NCBI GenBank assembly: GCA_003485325.1
Contig: DMZI01000056.1
Span: 1 to 33,983, forward strand
Length of the DNA: 33,983 bases
Source of the DNA: Desulfotomaculum sp.
Lineage (GTDB): Bacteria; Bacillota; Desulfotomaculia; Desulfotomaculales; Nap2-2B
Reading direction: 5' to 3'
Shown: positions 1-7,927 of the stretch, one piece after another
Position numbering within the stretch: position 1 is the first letter of the stretch
How the letters are laid out: the number at the start of each line of letters is the position of its first letter
Notes under the pieces: generated by a model
The model's input: only the letters and a program-made list of their open reading frames with translations
What the model was told of the DNA's origin: nothing
Database searches by the model: none
Program-made: the position numbers and the translations under genes

Positions 1-513
1 ATTGGTTTAACAGGATTTTTCTTTGAAGCAGAATACTCCAATCCCAGTTTTCACCCCGGCCGGACTTCCAAGGTTTTTGCTGGTGAACAGGAACTGGGCA
101 TCCTGGGTGAACTGCACCCGGAAGTACTGGAAAAGCTTGACTTTCCCATGCGGGTTGTTGCCTTTGAACTCGATCTGGACAGGGTGGCAAGTCTGGCCGA
201 TGCCGTTAGAAAATATCAGCCATTGCCGCGTTATCCATCCGTGGAGAGAGACATTGCCGTGTTGGCCCCCAAAGAGGCGCCTGCAGAAAAAATCGGGGAC
301 GCGATTAGCCGTTCCGGAGGGCGTATGCTCACATCCGTATCATTGTTCGACGTGTATGAGGGAGGGCAAATCCAGGACGGTTACCGGAGCCTTGCTTTTT
401 CTTTGAAATTCCAGGCCGAGGATCGTACACTCACTGACGAAGAAGTAACAAAATGTATGGATTCTATTTCCGGTGAACTCGACCGCAAATATGGAGCGCG
501 GCTTCGCACATAA
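1..513 (+). CDS. pheT: Phenylalanine-tRNA ligase beta subunit, C-terminal part (5' end outside window)
   Basis: The reading frame is open from base 1 and ends at TAA 511-513, giving about 170 C-terminal residues of a protein usually near 800. The first part (SNPSFHPGRTSKVF, then GELHPEV) matches the end of the PheT catalytic-like core. The second part, from about LPRYPSVERDIAVL to the end, is the ferredoxin-fold anticodon-binding (FDX-ACB) domain, with its typical SLFDVYEG and SLAFSLKFQ...RTLTDEEV segments. With PheS it forms the alpha2-beta2 cytosolic enzyme that charges tRNA-Phe; the FDX-ACB domain contacts the tRNA. pheS is expected just upstream, outside the window. The next gene, zapA, follows pheT in many Firmicutes. 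A perfect 66-bp palindrome starts 6 bp after the stop. Family assignment is confident; the length is cut by the window edge. Confidence 0.95.
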   Translation: MGLTGFFFEAEYSNPSFHPGRTSKVFAGEQELGILGELHPEVLEKLDFPMRVVAFELDLDRVASLADAVRKYQPLPRYPSVERDIAVLAPKEAPAEKIGDAISRSGGRMLTSVSLFDVYEGGQIQDGYRSLAFSLKFQAEDRTLTDEEVTKCMDSISGELDRKYGARLRT

Positions 514-518
514 AATGT

Positions 519-584
519 GTGTCAGGGGGACGGGGTTGTTGACAACCTCCTGGGAGGTTGTCAACAACCCCGTCCCCCTGACAC
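519..584. repeat. Perfect 66-bp palindrome (REPIN-like pair, GGGGACGG core)
   Basis: Arms 519-550 and 553-584 are exact reverse complements over 32 nt with only a 2-nt spacer (TG, 551-552). Each arm holds GGGGGACGG, the core shared by the other repeats of this window, and a short inner stem TGTCA...TGACA. It lies directly after the pheT stop. No T-tract follows, so it is not a classical intrinsic terminator, though as RNA it would form a very stable hairpin. Confidence 0.9.
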
Positions 585-665
585 TCTAAAAAGTTTGTCG
601 TTATGGCAGGAATTGTTTCCTTAAACGGCGAAAAATAAATAAAAAGCCGGAAGGTGAAAATATAT

Positions 666-917
666 ATGGGCGAACCTGTTAACCGTATCGAGGTCGATAT
701 TTTAGGTGAGACATATATCTTAAAAGGCGACGAAGCGCCCGAATATATGGAAATGCTTGCGCAATTCGTCAACAAGAAAATGAGGCAGGTTATTGCGCTG
801 AATCCAAAACTTGGCGCCTCCAAGGCGGCTGTTCTGGCTGCGTTGAACATTGCCGATGAATTGATGAAAATGCAGAAGGAATATGAACATCAGCTCAGGG
901 GGAAACACAAAAAATAA
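666..917 (+). CDS. zapA: Cell division protein ZapA
   Basis: This is a small protein of about 83 residues. The N-terminal part (VNRIEVDILGETYILKGD) has the ZapA beta-strand pattern, followed by EYMEMLAQFVNKKM, the conserved ASKAAVLAALNIADEL helix and a charged coiled-coil tail. ZapA binds FtsZ and promotes bundling of Z-ring filaments at midcell. I chose ATG 666 because AAGGTG (651-656) sits 9 nt upstream. An in-frame GTG at 654 lies inside that ribosome binding site and would add MKIY, so it is less likely. It follows pheT, a common order in Firmicutes, and is closed by a strong terminator at 959-986. The family is well supported by pattern and synteny. Confidence 0.88.
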   Translation: MGEPVNRIEVDILGETYILKGDEAPEYMEMLAQFVNKKMRQVIALNPKLGASKAAVLAALNIADELMKMQKEYEHQLRGKHKK

Positions 918-958
918 AGCTGTATGATAAGAAAATAGCTATACTGGTCCAAGTGGTT

Positions 959-986
959 GCTCATGGAATATTTCCATGAGCTTTTT
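959..986 (+). terminator. Intrinsic terminator after zapA
   Basis: GCTCATGGAA (959-968) and TTCCATGAGC (972-981) form a perfect 10-bp stem with a TAT loop, followed at once by five T residues (982-986). It ends the pheT-zapA transcript 42 bp after the zapA stop. Confidence 0.9.
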
Positions 987-1015
987 AATCAAAGGCAAGC
1001 TGAAAGGCATTCAGA

Positions 1016-1636
1016 ATGAAGAAAAAATTTGCGGAAGAAATTAAAATAATTTCTGCGCCAATTGACCGCGTTTTGCCGGTATCCTTTTATGACAGGGATA
1101 CCAGGATAGTTGCCAGTGAATTACTGGGGCATATTCTGGTCAACAGCAATTCCGAAGGAATGACTTCCGGCATCATAGTGGAAACGGAAGCTTACCTTCA
1201 AAACGACCCTGCCTGCCATGCGGCAAGGGGTATGACAAAACGCAACCGGGCTATGTTCGGCCCTCCGGGCTGCGCCTACATCTACTTTATTTACGGGATG
1301 TATTATTGTTTCAATGTTGTAACCAGGGAGCAGGGCGTAGGGGAGGCCGTCTTAATCAGGGCGCTGGAACCCATAGGAGGCATAGAACTTATGAAAAAAA
1401 GGCGGGGCAGGGATAAATTGACCGAACTCTGCCGCGGCCCTGGCCGGCTTGTTCAGGCAATGGGGATTGACAAAAATCAAAACGGTCAGGATTTAACCGG
1501 AAATGAGCTCTTCGTCTGCGCCGCCGATGAAGGCGGACACAATATTGTCAATACAACACGGGTAGGGATAAGCGAGGGAAAAGAACTTCCCCTGCGCTTT
1601 TATATAGCCGGAAACCCCAATGTATCAAAAAGATGA
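1016..1636 (+). CDS. 3-methyladenine DNA glycosylase (AAG/MPG family)
   Basis: The 206-residue protein fits the Pur_DNA_glyco family, which flips out alkylated or deaminated purines and cleaves the N-glycosidic bond to start base excision repair. Visible motifs are ARELLG-like ASELLGHIL (33-41), VETEAY (55-60) with the predicted catalytic Glu56, the CHAARGMTKRNRAMFGPPGCAYIYFIYGMYYCFNVV block that builds the DNA-binding and intercalating face, and CRGPGRLVQAMGI. Length is normal for bacterial members (about 190-210). The gene follows the zapA terminator, so it is probably expressed separately. Its last 12 bp overlap the end of the convergent gene at 1625-2308. The N-terminal ~20 residues are a little longer than the usual start near LPVSFY. 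Confidence 0.93.
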   Translation: MKKKFAEEIKIISAPIDRVLPVSFYDRDTRIVASELLGHILVNSNSEGMTSGIIVETEAYLQNDPACHAARGMTKRNRAMFGPPGCAYIYFIYGMYYCFNVVTREQGVGEAVLIRALEPIGGIELMKKRRGRDKLTELCRGPGRLVQAMGIDKNQNGQDLTGNELFVCAADEGGHNIVNTTRVGISEGKELPLRFYIAGNPNVSKR

Positions 1637-2308
1637 GTATTCCAGGTCAACAATCAGCGGCAGGTGATCGGACGCCAGCGACTTTACTGTTGCTGCGCCG
1701 ATGACTGACCAGTGCCTTGAGACCATGATATTATCCGGAAAATAAACGGGTTCGTGAGACGGGTAGGTAGGAGTTGTTAATGTTGAGAAATTTAATAGGC
1801 AATTCAGGCTTTTTAATTCTTCCGCTCCCGGCCCCGCATTAAAGTCCCCCGCCAGGATCACCGGCCCCTTCAACACACTGACAACCTGCGCAATCTTTTC
1901 AGCCTGGACCCGGCGTTCGTCACTGCTCAAGCCCATGTGAGTGTTCAGAAAGTGGAAAGCCGGACATTTCCCGATTTTAATCCTGGTTCTTAAAAGCGCA
2001 CGGTGTTCCTTACCTTTGGTAAGCACATTGTTATTATGCTGAAGGATTGCTCCGCGGGATAAAACCGCATTGCCGTAACGCATAATTATTAACCAGCTTG
2101 AGGCGCGTCCAAACACATAGTGCAGTCCGAGCATTTTAGCCAGCCTTCGGGTTTGATTTACAAAGCTGCTTCGGGACATAAACATGTCCACCTCCTGCAG
2201 GGCTACCAGATCGGGACAACTTTTCCTGATCACTGCCGCTATTTCCGGCAGCGATACGCCGCCAGCCCCTGCGCCGTGGTGTATATTGTAGGTAAGAACA
2301 CGGATCAT
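1625..2308 (-). CDS. Endonuclease/exonuclease/phosphatase family protein
   Basis: The 227-residue protein has the full EEP-fold motif series: LTYNIHHG near the N-terminus (Asn metal site), DLVALQEVD (Glu metal ligand), HFLNTHMGL, VILAGDFNAGP (Asp/Asn catalytic pair) and the C-terminal SDHLPLIVDL (Asp-His). The family includes Mg-dependent nucleases and phosphodiesterases acting on DNA, phospholipids or phosphoinositides, so the substrate cannot be named. No signal peptide or membrane segment is seen, so it is probably cytosolic. ATG 2308 has a modest upstream GGGT site. It is convergent with the glycosylase gene, with a 12-bp overlap at the stops. A role in DNA repair with its neighbour is possible but only inferred. 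Confidence 0.88.
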   Translation of the reverse strand: MIRVLTYNIHHGAGAGGVSLPEIAAVIRKSCPDLVALQEVDMFMSRSSFVNQTRRLAKMLGLHYVFGRASSWLIIMRYGNAVLSRGAILQHNNNVLTKGKEHRALLRTRIKIGKCPAFHFLNTHMGLSSDERRVQAEKIAQVVSVLKGPVILAGDFNAGPGAEELKSLNCLLNFSTLTTPTYPSHEPVYFPDNIMVSRHWSVIGAATVKSLASDHLPLIVDLEYSSF

Positions 2309-2325
2309 TTAAATCAGACCCTTTT

Positions 2326-2387
2326 GGCAAGTAGGGACGGTTCTTGCTTGCATGCTGATAGGCAAGCAAGAACCGTCCCTACTTGCC
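2326..2387. repeat. REPIN-like inverted pair (GCAAGTAG-type)
   Basis: Arms 2326-2351 and 2362-2387 are exact reverse complements over 26 nt, with a 10-nt spacer. Each arm is itself a small hairpin, GCAAG/CTTGC around TAGGGACGGTT. It lies between the divergent endonuclease and U32 genes, upstream of both. Confidence 0.88.
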
Positions 2388-2425
2388 CCTCTTGCCAATT
2401 TTAAAGATAGTTACTAATCTGTTAT

Positions 2426-2431
2426 TATAAT
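2426..2431 (+). promoter_or_regulatory. Candidate -10 box (TATAAT) for the U32-mutS2 unit
   Basis: A consensus TATAAT lies 36 bp upstream of the chosen TTG start of the U32 gene. No good -35 hexamer is present at 16-18 bp spacing, so it is only a candidate. Confidence 0.35.
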
Positions 2432-2466
2432 ATGTAAAAAATCACTTTTTGGGAGTGCTGATTTTA

Positions 2467-5007
2467 TTGCTTAAAAAACCTGAGCTTCTTGCCCCTGCGG
2501 GCGGATGGGAATCTTTTGTCGCAGCGGTGCAAAACGGAGCGGACGCAGTTTACCTGGGCGGCAGGATGTTTAACGCCCGCCGGTCAGCCATCAACTTCGA
2601 AAACCAGGAAATAGTCAGGGCTATTGAATACGCTCATCTGCGGGGTGTGAAGGTTTATGTCACCGTAAACATCCTTATCGCCGACCGGGAAATGGAAGAA
2701 GCGGCCGGTTTTCTTCTATTTCTATACAATGCCGGCGCAGACGCCGTAATTGTCCAGGACCTCGGTTTAGCCGCGCTTGCCCATGAGATCGTCCCCGGGC
2801 TTAATCTTCACGCAAGCACTCAAATGACCACCCACAACCTTCAGGGAATTGAACTTTTATCCGGCGCAGGTTTTAAGAGAGTAGTCCTGTCCCGGGAGAT
2901 GAGCCTTTCTGAGATCAGGGAAATCTGCGTCAGCGCAAAAGCTCAGATAGAAGTGTTCGTCCACGGCGCCCTTTGTATCAGTTACTCCGGCAGGTGCCTG
3001 TTCTCCAGCATGATTGGCGGCCGAAGCGGCAATCGCGGAAGCTGCGCCCAGCCCTGCCGCCTCCCCTATACGCTTGCCGATGAGAAGGGCAGAGCTCTGT
3101 TTGGGCAGGATAAGCCCGGGGACTATCTTTTAAGCCCGCGTGACCTTAATATGAGCGGGCATATTTCCGACCTTATTGAGGCGGGGATTGATGCTTTCAA
3201 GATTGAGGGCAGGATCAAGAGGCCGGAATACGTTGCCGTCGTTACTGGGATTTACAGAAAGTTAATCGACAGGGCGGTTTTATGCGGAGCAGAAGGGTTT
3301 TATGTAAATCCACAGGAAAATATGGAACTTGCCCAGATTTTCAACCGGGAATTTACTACTGGTTACTTCTACGGCCGCCAGTTCAATAAAATGATGAGTT
3401 ACAAACGCCCGAACAACAGGGGTGTTTTTCTGGGCAGGGTGCGCGGTTACGACTGGGAAAAAGGTTTAGTGGAAGTGCTCCTTGAAAATAAGCTTAACAA
3501 AGGAGACGGGCTTGAAATCTGGGTTACTGAAGGAGGCAGGAAAGGTTTCGTGGCCGGGGCTTTTTTATCAGACGGCAAGAAAGTCCAGGAAGCGCCGCCC
3601 GGTAAGATAGTGAAAATCCCCTTTCAGGGGGCGGTAAAAAAAGGCGACAGGGTGTTCAAGACAAATGACGCGGAACTAATTAACAGGGCAAGACAGACAT
3701 TTACCTCATCGAAAGAAAGCAAAAAGCTGCCCGTATGTTTTTTTATACGGGCAGGAACCGGGAAACCGATGGAAGTCACAGTCAGGGATGAGGATGGGAA
3801 CACGGGTTTCGGGTCAACCACACAGGCAGGGCAGCCGGCTTCAGGGCGGCCCCTGGACGAAGCATACCTGCGACGGCAGATGGACCGCCTGGGCAATACG
3901 CCGTTTAGCTTGAGTGAATTGCAATGTGAAATCAAAGGCAGCGTAATTTATCCCGCCGCTGAGATAAACCAGGCCAGAAGAGAGGCTGTGGCGTCGCTGG
4001 AGCAGGCCCGTCTGAACAGTTGGAAGACAGAGCCTGTCTCTGTTAAAGCATTCCGCCGCCGGTTGGCCGGAGTTTTAAAAACTACACCTAAAAACAGTGG
4101 AAAACATTTATCGCAGCACACCCGTCCACTGGTGGCCGTACATGCGGGAGACCTATCCGCCTTAAAGGCGGCAGTCCGCGCAGGAGCGGACCTGGTTTAT
4201 CTTGCATCCGGAAAATATTCTTCCCGGTTTTTAGTAAACAGAGAGGAACTACTCAAAGGATTTGAATTCTGCCGGAAAAATGGTGTTAAATTCGTAGTCG
4301 CCACACCCGCGATTATTCGCGGCAGCGAAATGGACGAGCTTTCCAGCCTTATCGAAGACGCAAACAGTTGGCCTGTGGACGGCGTTATGGTTGGAAATCT
4401 CGGGCTGTTTGAGAAAATTAAAAGTTTGGTCCCTGTCTATACTGACTATACCTTCAACGCCTTTAACAGGCTTACTGTTGAGTATCTGTCGCGGCAGGGA
4501 GCAGTCCAGGCTACCCTTTCACCCGAGTTGACTATTAATCAGATCCAGCAGATAGCAGCCCGTACAGATTGTATGCTGGAAGTCCTTGTCCACGGAAGGG
4601 CCGAACTGATGGTTTCGGAATACTGCGCTCCCGGCAGTCTAATCGATGCTGAAAAATGCCTGCCGGGGAAATGTGCTCAACCCTGCAGGAACAAGAATTT
4701 TTCTCTAAAGGACAGGCTGGGCGTATTATTTCCCCTTGAAATGGACAGTTCCTGCCGTTTGCATATCTTTAACTCCCATGTTTTATGTCTGGTGGAGAGC
4801 ATTCCAACACTTGCTGAAGCGGGGATTGGAACCGTACGGATAGACGCCCGCCTGCTTGACCCTTTGTCTGTTGAAGCCGTCGCAAGGTCATACTGCCGGG
4901 CAACCCGGACAAACGACGGCGCACAACTGGCTGGAATTAAAAAAAACCTTGCCGGGCTGCACCCCGGCGGTGTCACTTCTGGACACCTCTTCCGCGGAGT
5001 TTTATAA
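2467..5007 (+). CDS. U32 family protein with duplicated U32 domain and DUF3656-like middle (RlhA/YdcP-like)
   Basis: About 846 residues. The N-terminal half begins KKPELLAPAGGWESFVAAVQNGADAVYLGG and contains EVFVHGALCISYSGRC...GSCAQPC, with Cys170, 177, 193 and 197 arranged as in U32 proteins that carry a [4Fe-4S] cluster. A middle region (about 320-520) resembles the collagenase-like/DUF3656 part. The C-terminal third repeats the barrel motifs (AAVRAGADLVYLAS, LEVLVHGRAELMVSEYC) with a second set, Cys720, 731, 736 and 740. U32 relatives such as RlhA, TrhP and UbiU/V act in RNA or quinone hydroxylation, so RNA modification is more likely than proteolysis, but the substrate is not known. TTG 2467 is chosen because GGGAGTG (2451-2457) lies 9 nt upstream; a TTG at 2449 would precede that site. 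mutS2 starts 18 bp after the stop, so the two are probably co-transcribed. Confidence 0.9.
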   Translation: MLKKPELLAPAGGWESFVAAVQNGADAVYLGGRMFNARRSAINFENQEIVRAIEYAHLRGVKVYVTVNILIADREMEEAAGFLLFLYNAGADAVIVQDLGLAALAHEIVPGLNLHASTQMTTHNLQGIELLSGAGFKRVVLSREMSLSEIREICVSAKAQIEVFVHGALCISYSGRCLFSSMIGGRSGNRGSCAQPCRLPYTLADEKGRALFGQDKPGDYLLSPRDLNMSGHISDLIEAGIDAFKIEGRIKRPEYVAVVTGIYRKLIDRAVLCGAEGFYVNPQENMELAQIFNREFTTGYFYGRQFNKMMSYKRPNNRGVFLGRVRGYDWEKGLVEVLLENKLNKGDGLEIWVTEGGRKGFVAGAFLSDGKKVQEAPPGKIVKIPFQGAVKKGDRVFKTNDAELINRARQTFTSSKESKKLPVCFFIRAGTGKPMEVTVRDEDGNTGFGSTTQAGQPASGRPLDEAYLRRQMDRLGNTPFSLSELQCEIKGSVIYPAAEINQARREAVASLEQARLNSWKTEPVSVKAFRRRLAGVLKTTPKNSGKHLSQHTRPLVAVHAGDLSALKAAVRAGADLVYLASGKYSSRFLVNREELLKGFEFCRKNGVKFVVATPAIIRGSEMDELSSLIEDANSWPVDGVMVGNLGLFEKIKSLVPVYTDYTFNAFNRLTVEYLSRQGAVQATLSPELTINQIQQIAARTDCMLEVLVHGRAELMVSEYCAPGSLIDAEKCLPGKCAQPCRNKNFSLKDRLGVLFPLEMDSSCRLHIFNSHVLCLVESIPTLAEAGIGTVRIDARLLDPLSVEAVARSYCRATRTNDGAQLAGIKKNLAGLHPGGVTSGHLFRGVL

Positions 5008-5025
5008 TAAAAACAGGTGATAAAG

Positions 5026-7383
5026 GTGAATGAACGCGTCTTAAAAAGGCTTGAATATGATAAGGTATTGGAAAATTTGGCGGGCTACTGCGGAACTTCG
5101 CTGGGGCGTGAACGCGTGTTTGCCTTGAGACCTTCGATTTCAGCGGAGGAGATTATCAAATCCCAGGCCGAAACAACTGAGGGAAAGAATCTTTTGCGCC
5201 TTGAGCCTCTCGCACAGACAGGAGGCTATTCGGATATACGACTTCATGTAGAAAGAGCCAGCCACGGGGCGATCCTTGAACCTTCCGATCTTCTCAGCGT
5301 AGGGCATACCCTGGCCGCCTGCAGGCAGATTAAGGATTTCCTGATGGCGCGCCGGGAAACTTATCCGTTGCTGGGTGAGATTAGCGCCAGTCTGGACTAC
5401 TACAATACCATTGAAAAAAATATTTTTACAGCCATCCTGCCTGGAGCCGAGGTGTCCGATTCGGCATCCGGTGCTCTGGCGGCGATCAGGCGCAAATTGG
5501 CACGCACCCGCAGCTCTGTTAAGGAACAGCTTGAAAAGCTGACCCGTTCCGCTGCTTTTCAAAAATATCTGCAGGACCCCATAGTGACAATCAGGGAAGA
5601 CCGCTATGTCGTCCCCGTAAAGCTGGAATACCGCTCGCAGGTCAGGGGCATCGTCCATGACCAGTCATCAAGCGGAGCAACAGTGTTCGTTGAACCAATG
5701 GCGGTTATTGAGGCCAATAACGAAATACGCCGGCTGCAGGCTGAAGAGAAAGAAGAGATTATCAAAATACTGCGCGACCTTTCCGGGCAGATCGGAGCGG
5801 CTGCTGATAGCATTTGCCTGTCTTTGGACGGGCTTGGTCATTTAGAGTTCATCATGGCAAAGGCACGCTACAGCCGTGATCTTTATGCCGAAGAACCACT
5901 GTTTGGACAAAACCCGGCTCACTTTGTTTTAAAGAAAGCGCGCCATCCCCTCCTGGCTGGAAATGTAACTCCAAACGACCTTGTTTTAGGCGAAAGTTAC
6001 AACATTCTGGTCATCACCGGCCCAAACACAGGAGGAAAAACTGTTGCGCTCAAAACAGCGGGGTTGCTTGTTTTGATGGCCCAATCCGGTCTCCATATCC
6101 CCGCCGGTGAAACAACGGAACTGGGCGTCTTCGAGCAGCTTTTCGTAGATATAGGTGACGAGCAAAGCATTGAGCAGAACCTGAGCACCTTCTCATCGCA
6201 CCTGAACAACATCATCCATATTCTGGGAACCGCAGGCCCTTCAAGCCTTGTTTTAATAGACGAACTGGGCGCCGGCACCGACCCCACAGAGGGGGCGGCT
6301 CTGGCCCAGGCAACCCTGGAAAGGCTGAATGATACCGGCGCCAGGGTAATGGTAACAACCCACTTTTCCGAGCTGAAAACTTTTGCCCGGGGCAGGCCGG
6401 GTGTCGAAAATGCCTCAATGGAATTTGACGCAGTAACGCTGCGCCCTACATACAGACTTTTAACGGGGAAACCGGGACACAGCAACGCCTTTGAAATTGC
6501 CCTGCGCCTGGGAATGGAACAAAAGATTATCGATAGGGCAAGGGAGTTTCTGACAAAAGAACAGATTGAAATGGCGGATCTGATCAAGGATCTTGAACAA
6601 AGCCGTCAGAAAATTGAAGGTGAGCGGGAGGAAACGAGAAAACTGTTGGACCAGGCCCGGGAAACCAGGCTGCGCTATGAAAAGATGGAGGAGGACCTTC
6701 TTTCTCAACGCCAGTCGATGACGGAAAAAGCCCGCGAGGAAGCTGGCCGGATTGTTTTAAAAATGCAGAAGGAGGCGAAAGAGACAATCCGGGAGTTCCG
6801 GGAGAGGATGGCCGGGGAATCTGCCCGTGAGAAAGAAATTGCCATTTCGGAAGTACGCAGGAAAATACAGTCAATCAAGACAGGAAACAGCAGGCAGGCG
6901 CTAAAGTCCCAAAACCAGGAACAAAGAGCGGAAGGGTTTACAGCCGGCCAGGAAGTATTTGTCCCCATGTTTAATATGCGAGGCCGGATCACAGACACGG
7001 TTGAGAACGGCGGCGTCCAGGTCCAGGTTGGGGCGGTTAAACTGTTTCTTCCTCTAAACGAACTTCGGACTGTAGAAAAAGAAGCTGTTTCGGCTGGTCA
7101 GGTTCACACCGGGGGCACACTCATAGATAAGGCCAGGGCAATTTCATCCCAGTTGGACCTGCGCGGGAAAAGGGCTGAAGAGGCATTGCTTGAAGTGGAT
7201 AAATATCTGGATGACGCGGGGCTTGCAGGCCTGGCGCGCATATTTTTAATCCACGGCAAAGGAACCGGAGCTCTCCGTATTGCCGTCCAGCAGTATTTGA
7301 AAGCGGATCACCGGATTAAATCATTCCGGTTCGGAGAACATGGTGAGGGAGGTTTGGGAGTTACAGTTGTAGATCTTGCCTAG
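5026..7383 (+). CDS. mutS2: MutS2: endonuclease MutS2 / ribosome-rescue ATPase
   Basis: 785 residues, normal for MutS2. An N-terminal core and lever region is followed by the ABC-type ATPase: Walker A GPNTGGKT (332-339), the signature-like region SIEQNLSTFSSHL, Walker B SLVLIDELGAGTDPTEGAAL (about 406-425) and the TTHFSELK switch histidine. A long Lys/Glu-rich coiled coil (about 505-625) follows, then a KOW-like small beta domain and a C-terminal Smr domain (about 708-785) with LDLRG and HGKGTGAL. The mismatch-recognition domain of MutS is absent. MutS2 is linked to suppression of homologous recombination and, in Bacillus, to splitting collided ribosomes; the Smr domain carries nuclease activity. 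GTG 5026 is chosen because AGGTG (5015-5019) lies 6 nt upstream; GTG 5017 overlaps that site. Confidence 0.95.
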   Translation: MNERVLKRLEYDKVLENLAGYCGTSLGRERVFALRPSISAEEIIKSQAETTEGKNLLRLEPLAQTGGYSDIRLHVERASHGAILEPSDLLSVGHTLAACRQIKDFLMARRETYPLLGEISASLDYYNTIEKNIFTAILPGAEVSDSASGALAAIRRKLARTRSSVKEQLEKLTRSAAFQKYLQDPIVTIREDRYVVPVKLEYRSQVRGIVHDQSSSGATVFVEPMAVIEANNEIRRLQAEEKEEIIKILRDLSGQIGAAADSICLSLDGLGHLEFIMAKARYSRDLYAEEPLFGQNPAHFVLKKARHPLLAGNVTPNDLVLGESYNILVITGPNTGGKTVALKTAGLLVLMAQSGLHIPAGETTELGVFEQLFVDIGDEQSIEQNLSTFSSHLNNIIHILGTAGPSSLVLIDELGAGTDPTEGAALAQATLERLNDTGARVMVTTHFSELKTFARGRPGVENASMEFDAVTLRPTYRLLTGKPGHSNAFEIALRLGMEQKIIDRAREFLTKEQIEMADLIKDLEQSRQKIEGEREETRKLLDQARETRLRYEKMEEDLLSQRQSMTEKAREEAGRIVLKMQKEAKETIREFRERMAGESAREKEIAISEVRRKIQSIKTGNSRQALKSQNQEQRAEGFTAGQEVFVPMFNMRGRITDTVENGGVQVQVGAVKLFLPLNELRTVEKEAVSAGQVHTGGTLIDKARAISSQLDLRGKRAEEALLEVDKYLDDAGLAGLARIFLIHGKGTGALRIAVQQYLKADHRIKSFRFGEHGEGGLGVTVVDLA

Positions 7384-7427
7384 CGGTATATTATGGTGTA
7401 TTTACATGTTTTTATTTAAAAAAGCTC

Positions 7428-7457
7428 TTTACAATTTCCGACCATATATTATATAAT
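7428..7457 (+). promoter_or_regulatory. Sigma-A-type promoter for the Mop-like gene
   Basis: TTTACA (7428-7433) and a consensus TATAAT (7452-7457) are separated by 18 bp. Predicted transcription would start near 7464, leaving a leader of about 215 nt before the Mop start at 7678. Confidence 0.6.
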
Positions 7458-7463
7458 ATGAAT

Positions 7464-7677
7464 TGCATGAATATTACAACATCATGAACGGCCTTAGCCA
7501 GTTCACATAACTTACCAGAAAGGTAAAAGTGTTTATGATGCCTTAACATAAGTAAACTGAGTAAAAAAACAGGTATTGTAGACTTTTGGCGGCGAGAAAA
7601 AAGATACATGGCGTCAATAACCTGTTTAAATTTCATCTTTTACAAAAAATGATAAAAAAAGAAAGGGTGGTTTGAAC
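7464..7677 (+). other. Long structured 5' leader of the Mop-like gene (candidate cis-regulatory RNA)
   Basis: Three structures are visible. Hairpin one is TGAACGGC / GCC-A-GTTCA (7485-7492 / 7497-7505, one bulged A). Hairpin two is ACTTACC / GGTAA-A-AGT (7510-7516 / 7522-7530). Hairpin three is AAACAGGT-ATTG with CAAT-A-ACCTGTTT (7567-7578 / 7615-7627). CATCATGAAC (7480-7489) can instead pair with GTTTATGATG (7531-7540; one G-U), which would break hairpin one and enclose hairpin two. I do not recognise it as the Moco motif or another known riboswitch. A minus-strand 74-codon frame here has no ribosome binding site. Confidence 0.4.
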
Positions 7678-7881
7678 ATGGATTTGAGCGTTAGAAACCA
7701 GTTAATAGCCCGGGTTAAAGAAATTAAGTCAAACGATGTAACATCAGAGGTTATCCTTGATGTGGGCGGACAGGAAATGTGTTCAGTCATTACTACAGGC
7801 TCAGTTCAAAGATTAGGGATAAAAGTAGGTGACGATGTCAGCGCACTTATAAAGGCAACTTCGGTAATGATTATGAAATAA
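7678..7881 (+). CDS. Molybdenum-pterin-binding (Mop/TOBE domain) protein
   Basis: This 67-residue protein is a single Mop-type TOBE domain: LSVRNQLIARVKEIKSNDVTSEVILDVGG, then CSVITTGSVQRLGIKVGDDVSALIKATSVMI. Such small molbindins assemble into hexamers that bind molybdate or tungstate oxyanions in the cytosol as a store or buffer. ATG 7678 is preferred over TTG 7672 because GGGTGG (7664-7669) gives 8-nt spacing. The gene stands alone between its own promoter (7428-7457) and terminator (7928-7962); no molybdate transporter or cofactor gene is near. The unusually long leader suggests post-transcriptional control, which is inferred. Domain assignment is secure; the preferred oxyanion is not known. 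Confidence 0.9.
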   Translation: MDLSVRNQLIARVKEIKSNDVTSEVILDVGGQEMCSVITTGSVQRLGIKVGDDVSALIKATSVMIMK

Positions 7882-7927
7882 ATTAATTTTTCTATGTTAA
7901 GTCCAGGCAGCAAAAATTATTCTGATT

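Noticed and set aside
519..584. Reading the palindrome as the pheT terminator
   Set aside because: The hairpin is followed by ACTCTAAAAAG rather than a T run; it shares its core with the dispersed repeats, so repeat identity explains it better.
2120..2404. 94-codon plus-strand frame over the start of the endonuclease-like gene
   Set aside because: Antisense to a well-supported gene and ends in the REPIN; no ribosome binding site or family motif.
7412..7636. A 74-codon minus-strand frame upstream of the Mop-like gene
   Set aside because: No ribosome binding site before its ATG, no recognisable motif, and it covers the promoter and hairpins of the plus-strand leader. Kept as non-coding.
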